NCBI GenBank assembly: GCA_020073215.1
Contig: JAIQFO010000016.1
Location: forward strand, 1 to 64,000
Length of the DNA stretch: 64,000 nt
Reading direction: 5' to 3'
DNA from: Terriglobia bacterium
GTDB lineage: Bacteria; Acidobacteriota; Terriglobia; Terriglobales; Acidobacteriaceae
Shown here: positions 8,903 to 15,978 of the stretch, one piece after another
How positions within the stretch are numbered: the stretch's first letter is position 1
Layout of the letters: every line of letters starts with the position of its first letter
Program-made: the position numbers and the translations under genes
The notes under the pieces: generated by a model
What the model was told of the DNA's origin: nothing
The model's input: the letters and a program-made list of their open reading frames with translations, nothing else
Database searches by the model: none

Positions 8903-9451
8903 CTACTTGGACTGCCCTGATGATGGCGGTTGAGTTGCTGAATGCTCTTGCCGCATGTAATCCAAGCCCTGGTAGAAGCGATGGCGCAATTCTGACGGTG
9001 CGAGCCAGATCACTGCCCTTCCGCCTACCAGGAAATACGGAGCCAACTGAGATCCTGCCAGCCACTTCGCAGCCGGCGCAAAAGCCGCCATGGCGGTGAG
9101 AACAATCGCCACCACCAGGACGCCCCGCAACAAACCCAGGACTGCTCCCAGCATCCGGTCAATCGTGCTCAGACCGGCCTTCTTCATTGCCCAGCGCGCA
9201 ATCCTTCCGGCCAGGCCGGCAACAATCAGGACCGCGAAAAACACGATCAGGAAACCCGCGATCTCGCCTAACCACGGCGACTTCAAATGCGGCGCGAACC
9301 AGCCCGCCACACGACGATACTGCCAGGCGGCGAGCAGGTACCCCACGACCAAGCCGGCCAGCCGGAAGACTTCATGAAAGAAGCCTTCGCTGGCCGCCCC
9401 GATCACGGAAAACACCAGAAATCCGAGGATGATCCAGTCCGCAATGCTCAT
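8903..9451 (-). CDS. cvpA: CvpA family membrane protein
   Basis: The protein has 182 residues and about four predicted membrane helices: IILGFLVFSVIGAASEGFF, VVGYLLAAW, IAGFLIVFFAVLIVAGLAG and GLLRGVLVVAIVLTAMA. The Asp near the start (ADWIILG) and the Gly-rich third segment match the CvpA (colicin V production) family. The E. coli homologue lies upstream of purF, and here the gene follows purC by 38 bases, so a purine-gene association is conserved in spirit. The molecular function of the family is unresolved. Confidence 0.8.
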   Translation of the reverse strand: MSIADWIILGFLVFSVIGAASEGFFHEVFRLAGLVVGYLLAAWQYRRVAGWFAPHLKSPWLGEIAGFLIVFFAVLIVAGLAGRIARWAMKKAGLSTIDRMLGAVLGLLRGVLVVAIVLTAMAAFAPAAKWLAGSQLAPYFLVGGRAVIWLAPSELRHRFYQGLDYMRQEHSATQPPSSGQSK

Positions 9452-9489
9452 GGTTCAAGACGACGCGCAACGATCCGAACGCACGCGGG

Positions 9490-10401
9490 CTAAATCTCCA
9501 ACTCGCGTCCCGTCAACTGACGATACGCCTCGAGGTACTTTTCGCTCGTGCGTCGCGCAACTTCTTGGGGGAGGGCGGGCGCGGGCGGTTGTTTATTCCA
9601 GCGAATTTCTTCGAGGTAGTCCCTTACATACTGCTTGTCGTAAGAATCCTGCGCCTTGCCCGGTTGGTAGTTGTCGGCCGGCCAGAAGCGCGAGGAATCC
9701 GGTGTCAGGACTTCATCCGCCAAGGTGATGCCCTGGGCGGTTTGTCCAAATTCAAACTTGGTGTCGGCGATGATGATGCCGCGCTGCCGCGCATAATCCG
9801 CGGCTTTCTTGTAGATCCGCAAGGTCAGGTCACGGAGTTGGCGGCTCAATTCGGGATCGACCCGCGTACACATTTCTTCGAACGAAATGTTGATGTCGTG
9901 TCCGGTGCTGGCCTTGGTGGCCGGCGTGAACAGGGGCTCCGGCAACTGCTCGGATTCCTTCAAACCGGGAGGAAGTTTGATGCCGCAGACCGTGCCCGTC
10001 GCTTGGTACTCTTTCCATCCGGAGCCGGAAAGGTAGCCGCGCGCAACGCACTCGACCGGACACATCTCGGCCCGCATTACCATCATGGAGCGGCCGCGAA
10101 GTTCGTCGGCATGCTTGCGAATTGCCGCGGGGTAGTGATTTACATCGGCCGTGACCACGTGGTTGGGGACAATGTCCTTCAGGAAGTCAAACCAGAACAG
10201 GGAGATCTGGGTAAGGATCCGGCCCTTATTCGGGATTCCGGTGGCCAGGATGTAGTCAAACGCCGAAAGGCGGTCGGTGGCCACGAACAGCAGGTGATCC
10301 TGGTCAAGGTTGTAGACGTCGCGGACTTTGCCGCTGGCGTGCAACTGCAATTCGGGGTAGTCCGTTCGCAGCAGAACGGAATCTAAAATTTCGGGGCTCA
10401 T
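9490..10401 (-). CDS. purC: Phosphoribosylaminoimidazole-succinocarboxamide synthase
   Basis: PurC (SAICAR synthetase) ligates aspartate to CAIR with ATP in purine biosynthesis. The family signatures are clear: KVRDVYNLDQDHLLFVATDR near the N-terminus, SAFDYILATGIPNKG, the VECVARGYLSGSGWKEY motif, and GHDINISFEEM. From ATG 10401 it has 303 residues, matching the longer eukaryote-like bacterial form rather than the roughly 240-residue E. coli form. A TTG at 10467 would add 22 residues that do not belong to the family. It starts the purC-cvpA-fis run. Other purine genes in the window (purQ, purU) are elsewhere. Confidence 0.93.
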   Translation of the reverse strand: MSPEILDSVLLRTDYPELQLHASGKVRDVYNLDQDHLLFVATDRLSAFDYILATGIPNKGRILTQISLFWFDFLKDIVPNHVVTADVNHYPAAIRKHADELRGRSMMVMRAEMCPVECVARGYLSGSGWKEYQATGTVCGIKLPPGLKESEQLPEPLFTPATKASTGHDINISFEEMCTRVDPELSRQLRDLTLRIYKKAADYARQRGIIIADTKFEFGQTAQGITLADEVLTPDSSRFWPADNYQPGKAQDSYDKQYVRDYLEEIRWNKQPPAPALPQEVARRTSEKYLEAYRQLTGRELEI

Positions 10402-10739
10402 GGATAAATTCACCGGAAAAAACTTTGCGTATTCTAATTGTCGTGGGAAATTTGTCAACGATTTCAATCACACATGGCGGTTTGTGCCGCCGGGCGTTGC
10501 ACCGAAAAGAGTTGACAGTTCCAGTGTAAGCGAAAAGCCACGTCCATAGCTGGCTTTCGAGGGATGGCGATGTGGAAAAGCTGAGGAAGCCTCTGGAAAA
10601 AAGGCATCGGCTTTTTGCGGAATACAAACAAAGGAATGCTGAGTTCGTCAAGGATGCTGCGTGAAAAACTTTAACGCTGAAAAAATCAAGCCGACGGACA
10701 TGACGGTAAATGTGTTCCGTGGGATATACTTCCGTAAAT
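10402..10739. other. Divergent intergenic region, little recognised
   Basis: This spacer separates purC (minus) from the small peptide gene (plus). The only signal I see is a possible TATACT -10 box at 10725-10730, close enough to the ATG at 10740 that the message might be leaderless. No hairpin or RNA gene was recognised. Confidence 0.35.
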
Positions 10740-10922
10740 ATGGGTCAGGAGCGGGGACCTCATTTAGAAAAACAGGAAGATTCGCAGGGTCAGCCCGCGA
10801 ACAGGAAGCCTTACCAAAAACCGGCTTTCCGCTATGAACTTGTCTTTGAAACCATGGCTTTGGCCTGTGGCAAGAAGCAAACGGGCCCTACATGTGCCCA
10901 CGTGACGAAAAAAGTCTCTTGA
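10740..10922 (+). CDS. Orphan precursor-like peptide with FETMALACGK motif
   Basis: This small gene encodes about 60 residues from ATG 10740. The N-terminus is hydrophilic and leader-like (GQERGPHLEKQEDSQGQPAN). A conserved-looking middle KPYQKPAFRYELVFETMALA leads into a Cys-containing tail (ACGKKQTGPTCAH). Short acidobacterial peptides with a similar KPY-x-KP ... FET-x-ALACGK pattern are familiar to me, and a leader plus Cys core would fit a ribosomally made, modified peptide (RiPP-like). No maturase, transporter or protease gene lies nearby, so this is inference. An upstream ATG at 10710 is possible. Confidence 0.5.
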   Translation: MGQERGPHLEKQEDSQGQPANRKPYQKPAFRYELVFETMALACGKKQTGPTCAHVTKKVS

Positions 10923-11055
10923 TTGTCCGCTAGCTGGTGTGAACTGGTCACGCTGCCTATCGCTTCCGCGATGCGGTGCCTTCCCATTGTCGGTGGCCGC
11001 TGTGGGGTCCCGCGTCCCTGAGTCGTCAATCGCGCGTCCAGTGGCCGTAACGGGT

Positions 11056-11340
11056 TCAGAACTGGTTGGGCCATTTGCGAGCGCCATGGAAGATACGCAG
11101 CAACTCCACCGCGTCGCCGCGCACGCGGTAAGGAACGATGTAAGGCGTTCCCGAGACGACTAATTCGCGAGTGCCGGATATCCGGCCGGGACGACCGAGA
11201 GCCAGGAAATGTTCCAGAGCTTCGACCGCTCTAACGATTGCGGCCACGGTCCTGGCAGCAGCATCGGGATTGTCCCGGGAGATGTACTCGGACACGGCAA
11301 TCAGGTTCGCGCGTGCCGCTCGTAGCCAGTTAACGCGCAC
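11056..11340 (-). CDS. ParE/RelE-type toxin
   Basis: This 94-residue protein has the compact ParE/RelE toxin fold pattern. An N-terminal helix pair (ARANLIAVSEYISRDNPDAA) is followed by a Gly-rich strand (LGRPGRISGTRELVV), and it ends with the signature LLRIFHGARKWP, where ParE members usually show HxARxWP. The family poisons either gyrase (ParE) or ribosome-bound mRNA (RelE); the ending favours ParE. It overlaps the upstream antitoxin gene by 11 bases, the usual antitoxin-first arrangement, so translation is probably coupled. Confidence 0.85.
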   Translation of the reverse strand: MRVNWLRAARANLIAVSEYISRDNPDAAARTVAAIVRAVEALEHFLALGRPGRISGTRELVVSGTPYIVPYRVRGDAVELLRIFHGARKWPNQF

Positions 11341-11578
11341 GTCGCGTCAAGCGCCTGATCGTCTGCTGCATTTCCTCGTCGGTGGCGAAGTCGCCTGCGT
11401 CGGCCTCGGCCAGGCCTTTCTTGATTTCGTTGATCTGCCATTCGTTGACGGAGACATATTCCTGGATCGCCTGAGCGGCGACGAACGAGCGGCTGCGATT
11501 CATCGATTTCGACAGACGGTCGAGCTGGCGCTTGAGTTTGGCATCCAAGCGGAGAGTGAGAACCGAAGATTCAGGCAT
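11330..11578 (-). CDS. Ribbon-helix-helix antitoxin
   Basis: The 82-residue protein carries an N-terminal ribbon-helix-helix (SSVLTLRLDAKLKRQLDRLS, then SRSFVAAQAIQEYV), as in CopG/ParD-type antitoxins. The acidic C-terminal half (GLAEADAGDFATDEEMQQTI) would wrap the toxin. It precedes the ParE-like toxin with an 11-base overlap. RHH antitoxins normally repress their own promoter, and a dyad-like TGTATACATTCTACATCAGT region immediately precedes the gene. Confidence 0.85.
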   Translation of the reverse strand: MPESSVLTLRLDAKLKRQLDRLSKSMNRSRSFVAAQAIQEYVSVNEWQINEIKKGLAEADAGDFATDEEMQQTIRRLTRRAR

Positions 11579-11587
11579 GATGTATAC

Positions 11588-11615
11588 ATTCTACATCAGT
11601 TGTATTCAGAAGTAA
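11588..11615 (-). promoter_or_regulatory. Promoter/operator of the toxin-antitoxin pair
   Basis: On the minus strand TTACTT (11610-11615) and TAGAAT (11588-11593) are 16 bases apart, just before the antitoxin start. TGTATAC and TGATGTAGAATG repeats overlap the -10 region, where an RHH repressor would bind. This is a visual prediction only. Confidence 0.4.
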
Positions 11616-11694
11616 GAGCACAGGTTAAAACGGCTGCAGAGCAATCCCTTCGGGGGTCAAAGCGATCCTTCACAGGGCTCGATCGAATCTCCCG

Positions 11695-14600
11695 CTATGC
11701 CGCTCCAAACCGCACCGACACCAGTTTCGATACGCCGGGTTCCTGCATGGTCACGCCGTAGAGCACGGGCGCGATGCTCATGGTCCGCTTGCTGTGCGTG
11801 ATCAGGATGAACTGGGTCTGCACGCTCATCTCGCGCACCAGTTCGGTGAAGCGCGCAATGTTCGATTCATCGAGCGGAGCGTCGACCTCGTCGAGAATGC
11901 AGAACGGGCTGGGCGTGTACTGAAAGATTCCGACCAGCAGCGCAAGCGCGGTGAGCGCCTTTTCGCCGCCGGAGAGCAGAAGCACGTTCTGCAGCTTCTT
12001 TCCCGGAGGCGACGCCACCACGTCAATGCCGCTCTCCGCGCTGTTTTCGAGGTCGGTGAGCCGCATGAAGCCGTGTCCTCCGCCGAACAGCTTGCGGAAC
12101 GTGGCTTGGAAGTTCTCGTTAATCCTGTTGAACGCTTCTTCGAATTTCTGCTTCGAGACTTGATCGATTTCGCGAATGGTGGCGGCGGTGTTTTCGATCG
12201 CATCCATCAGGTCTTTTCGCTGGGTTTCCAGGAACTGGTGACGTTCCGCCGTTTCCTTGTACTCTTCGAGGGCCATCATGTTAACCGGGCCCATGGCGTC
12301 GAGGCGGGCGCGCATTTCACGGTGGGCCTGATCTTCCGCTGCGAGTTCATCGCCGGAGAGCATCGGAATCGGCTTGTCGGACACAGCCTCAGCCATCAGA
12401 ATGGCGCGCTCCACGCCCAGTTCGTTCAGGCAGGTGTCGGCCAGGTGCTGCAGATCGGATTGCAGTTTGGCGGCCGTGGCCGATAGCTCGCCGCGACGGT
12501 CGCGAGCGAGGTCGAGTTGCTGACGCGTGCTGCGCAGAAGTTCGTCGATTTCGGTTAAGCGCGCCCGCACTTGTTCGGATTCGAGCTGCAGCAAGCCTTC
12601 GCGAGCTTCTCCAGCGTTGCGCTCGGCTTCAAACTGCACCAACTGCTCGGCCAGTTGCACGTTCTCGTTTTGCCGTTGCGCAATTTCGGCGCTCGCCGAT
12701 TCCATTTGAGCCTGCAAAGCGCCGGCCCGCTCCCGCATTTCGGAAACCAGCGTTTCGATGCGCTGAAGCAGTGTGGTGGCCGAACGGTGGCGTTCTTCGA
12801 GAGTGGCGACGCGAGCGGCCCGCTGCGAGGTGGTTTCCGCGGCAGCGTCGCGCTGGCCACGGAGAGCGGCAAGACGGTCTTGTCCGGCGGCGAGCTGCAT
12901 TTCGAATTGTGCGCGCGCTTGCTCGACTGTGGCGAGCTCCGCCTGCCGCGATGCGATCAAGCTTTCCTGCTCCTGCCTTTCTGCTGCCAGCCGTTGCAGT
13001 TCGCGCTCGCTGATCGCGATGCGCTCGCGTACCCGCGTCATTTCTCCGTCCAATTGCTTGAGCAAATGTCCGGAGGTCATCACCTGCTTCTCGGCGTCGC
13101 GCTTTTCTTCTTCCAGGCGATCGAGCAGGGAAGTGTGCTCCTTGATTTCGCGCCCCAGGGTGAGAGCGAGCATTTCTTTTTCGCGCAGAGCCCGCTCCAG
13201 CTCATCGAGCAGGCGCAACACGTCGCGCAACTCACGCTTCATCGAGAGCGGTCCCTCGCTGCGCTGCTTGCCGCCGGTTACGGTCACGTTGTGGAAACAT
13301 TCCCCGGTCTGGGAGAGAAAGAACGCGTCGGGACTGGAAAGCGCGAGTTCGCGCGCTACCGCGGGATCGGGCACGATGTAGCCATTGCCCAGCTTCGGCA
13401 GAATGACTTCGAGCGATTTGCCGAATCCGTTGAGCACGCGAATCGAGTTCTTCAGCGGCAGAACCGTGTCGTTGAGAGGAGAATAGTGATGGCTCTCATC
13501 CGCGACAAATGAGAACTTCGCCTGCGAATCCTCCGGATGTACCAGGAAGGTCGCGCGACCGTCGACGCCGGTGCGCAGCAGGCGCAGGCCTTCGTCGGCG
13601 GCGTCCCACGACTTGACCACGACGAAGTTCAGTTCGTCGCGCAGGAAGTCTTCGACCACACGTTCGTAGCGAGGCTCGACTTCGAGAAAATCGGCGAGCA
13701 CCCCGGCGGGAGCGTTGCCTCCCTGCAGCGCTCCCGATTGAAACAGGCGCCGGACGGACTCGGTGGAATAGCCGTGCTCCGCGATGACCGCTTCGAGCGA
13801 TCCCTTCTTGCCGAGTGCGGTGGCGAATTCGGAGCGAGTAGAATCGAGGTGCTTCTTGGTGTCTGCCTCTTGCGATCGCTTGGTTTCGATGGTTTCGCGC
13901 AGGCTCACGATTTCCGCGGCGAGGCCGCTGGCCCGCTGGGAAACGCTTTCGAATTCCAGAGCAATTTGACCGCGCTCGCCGCCGAAGGTTTCCGCTTGCG
14001 ACGAGGCGGTTGCGATCTCGGCCTGCAGACGCTGCTCTTCGCGGCCCATGCCCGCCAGCCGCTCCTCGGACTGTGTAAGTTGATTGCGGAGGTTGGAAGC
14101 TCCCCCGACTGCTTCCAGAATGGCTGTGCGATGCGATTCCTGCTCCTGTTCGAGCAGGGCAAGATTGGCGGCGGCGCAGGCCGTTTCCTGCTGGCTAAGG
14201 GCGAACTCCTGCTGGGCCGCCGTGAGATCCGCAGCGGCTGAGTCCAGCACTTGCTGGTGGCCGCTCAGCTCCTCTTCGAGCGCCGTGAGCCGTTGCTGAG
14301 CTTGTGCCAGCTCTGCTTCGGCGGAGGCGGTGCGCACCATCAGTTCGGCCGAGCGCTCTTCGTTGGTGCGGATGCGTGCTTTCCCGCGATCGCCTTCAAG
14401 CGCGATCTGGTTGAGGCGCTCGCGATTCTGCCGCGTTTCGGTCTCGATCGCGTATCCGCGCGCGGTGCGCTCGGAGTGCTCTTTTTCCGATTCGTGCACG
14501 CTTTCGGTCTGTAAGCGAATTTCCTCGCCCAGTTGATGAAGCTGGGCTTCGAGCGCCACGCTTTCCTGGTCCATCTGGGCGAACTTGCTGGCGAGCACGA

Positions 14601-15612
14601 CCCGCAGCTTGGCGCGCATTTCGTCGCGCAGCCTGACATAGCGCTCGGCTTTGTTGGCCTGGCGCTTGAGCGAGTTCATCTGGCGCGTGACCTCTTCGAA
14701 AATGTCATTGACGCGGTTGAGATTGGTTTTTGCGTCTTCGAGGCGAGCCTCGGCGAGACGCTTCCTGGTCTTGAACTTCGTAATGCCGGCCGCTTCTTCA
14801 ATGATGTTGCGGCGGTCAGTCGGGCGGCTGCTCAGAATCTGACCGATGCGCCCCTGCTCGATCAGGGCGTACGATTCCGGCCCCAGACCCGTTCCCATGA
14901 ACAGTTCCTGGATGTCGCGCAGGCGGCACAGTTTTCCGTTCAGCAGGTATTCGCTGTCGCCGCTGCGAAACAGGCGGCGCGTCACGGAAATCTCTCCGGC
15001 GTGGTGTTGTTGCTGATTAAATTTGCGGCGGCGGATTTTTAGAACTACCAGCGGACCGGTCGTTGTCAGTGTCACTGCGCCTGCGGCGGCATTCGCAGAC
15101 GATTCGTTCGCGGGTGCTTCGGCGGCCGGGGCAGCGACCGCAACTTCGCCTTCGACCTCTTCGGTCTTTCCGGGTTGAGCGTCCTCGACAGCGCGTTCCG
15201 TTTCCGCCGCAGCCTGGGAGCGGACTTCAGCTTCATCCCAGTCTTCTCCGGCCGGAAGTTCGTCCTGAATCTCAATCTCGGTGGGCGCATTCGTATCCGG
15301 CCCAGCATAAATTTCGGGGTCAATCAAAGTCAGGGAGACTTCGGCCATTCCGGTGGGATTGCGGTCGCGGGTGCCGGAGAAGATTACGTCTTCCATGCGC
15401 GAGCCGCGCAGGGTCTTGGCCGACTGCTCGCCGAGCACCCAGGAAATCGCGTCGGCGATATTCGACTTGCCGCAGCCGTTCGGGCCGATGATGGCGGCAA
15501 TGCCCTCGCCATGGAATTTCAGTTCGGTGCGATCGCAGAACGATTTGAATCCCAGAATTTGCAGCTTCTTGAGTTTGAGCAAAGTGACTCCTTCGTAGGC
15601 GGACAGGTTCAT
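11695..15612 (-). CDS. smc: Chromosome segregation protein SMC
   Basis: SMC is the ATPase that, with ScpA/ScpB, organises and separates chromosomes. Walker A is GPNGCGKSN near the N-terminus; two long coiled coils flank a hinge (centred near residue 620, with GNAPAGVLADFLEVEPRYER). The C-terminal head has the ABC signature LLSGGEKALTALAL and Walker B CILDEVDAPLDESN. At about 1305 residues it is longer than the usual 1150-1190. About 90 extra residues, acidic and Ala/Glu-rich, sit in the N-terminal head between SLTLIDPEIYAG and ISVTRRLFRSG (roughly 14995-15309). ATG 15612 is used; an upstream start would add 20 residues. Confidence 0.93.
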   Translation of the reverse strand: MNLSAYEGVTLLKLKKLQILGFKSFCDRTELKFHGEGIAAIIGPNGCGKSNIADAISWVLGEQSAKTLRGSRMEDVIFSGTRDRNPTGMAEVSLTLIDPEIYAGPDTNAPTEIEIQDELPAGEDWDEAEVRSQAAAETERAVEDAQPGKTEEVEGEVAVAAPAAEAPANESSANAAAGAVTLTTTGPLVVLKIRRRKFNQQQHHAGEISVTRRLFRSGDSEYLLNGKLCRLRDIQELFMGTGLGPESYALIEQGRIGQILSSRPTDRRNIIEEAAGITKFKTRKRLAEARLEDAKTNLNRVNDIFEEVTRQMNSLKRQANKAERYVRLRDEMRAKLRVVLASKFAQMDQESVALEAQLHQLGEEIRLQTESVHESEKEHSERTARGYAIETETRQNRERLNQIALEGDRGKARIRTNEERSAELMVRTASAEAELAQAQQRLTALEEELSGHQQVLDSAAADLTAAQQEFALSQQETACAAANLALLEQEQESHRTAILEAVGGASNLRNQLTQSEERLAGMGREEQRLQAEIATASSQAETFGGERGQIALEFESVSQRASGLAAEIVSLRETIETKRSQEADTKKHLDSTRSEFATALGKKGSLEAVIAEHGYSTESVRRLFQSGALQGGNAPAGVLADFLEVEPRYERVVEDFLRDELNFVVVKSWDAADEGLRLLRTGVDGRATFLVHPEDSQAKFSFVADESHHYSPLNDTVLPLKNSIRVLNGFGKSLEVILPKLGNGYIVPDPAVARELALSSPDAFFLSQTGECFHNVTVTGGKQRSEGPLSMKRELRDVLRLLDELERALREKEMLALTLGREIKEHTSLLDRLEEEKRDAEKQVMTSGHLLKQLDGEMTRVRERIAISERELQRLAAERQEQESLIASRQAELATVEQARAQFEMQLAAGQDRLAALRGQRDAAAETTSQRAARVATLEERHRSATTLLQRIETLVSEMRERAGALQAQMESASAEIAQRQNENVQLAEQLVQFEAERNAGEAREGLLQLESEQVRARLTEIDELLRSTRQQLDLARDRRGELSATAAKLQSDLQHLADTCLNELGVERAILMAEAVSDKPIPMLSGDELAAEDQAHREMRARLDAMGPVNMMALEEYKETAERHQFLETQRKDLMDAIENTAATIREIDQVSKQKFEEAFNRINENFQATFRKLFGGGHGFMRLTDLENSAESGIDVVASPPGKKLQNVLLLSGGEKALTALALLVGIFQYTPSPFCILDEVDAPLDESNIARFTELVREMSVQTQFILITHSKRTMSIAPVLYGVTMQEPGVSKLVSVRFGAA

Positions 15613-15978
15613 CCGCGGACTCGGTTGGCGCTGGCTGGAGTGCGCTGCAAATCGCGAAGATCCGGAGGTCAACTGTCCCTGTTAACTTCCAAGGTTCCTC
15701 GCCGGTCGCATGTTAGGATGCCGTCCCCAAGATCCAGGAATGTCATCCCTGCTTTTGACCAACTCTAACGGCGAATACGGGGACGGGTCAAGTAATAAAA
15801 CACCACATATAGTGGGCCCCTTCCACACACCGCCTTTAGTTGCACACACACTGCACCTATTGCGCGCAAGTTGCTGGTGAGGAAGAAGAAGGGCGGGAGA
15901 ACGCGAGAGCGTATTCACTGTACCGCCGGACGGGTGGAGATTCAAGGGCCGGTAGGGCACACCGTTTCCGGCTCGAAG
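15613..15978. other. Intergenic region upstream of smc
   Basis: The 366 bases between the esterase stop and the smc start hold no convincing gene. A minus-strand TTGACC (about 15784-15789) with a poor -10 17 bases away (TTAGAG) may drive smc. An open stretch exists on the minus strand but lacks a ribosome binding site and family resemblance. Confidence 0.3.

Noticed and set aside
12571..13512. Several long open frames antisense to smc
   Set aside because: They mirror the coiled-coil coding region, and their composition is that of a reversed Glu/Gln/Arg-rich frame.
15682..15960. Open frame upstream of smc on the minus strand
   Set aside because: No ribosome binding site and no recognised family; the sequence is a mix of repeat-like GC-rich segments.
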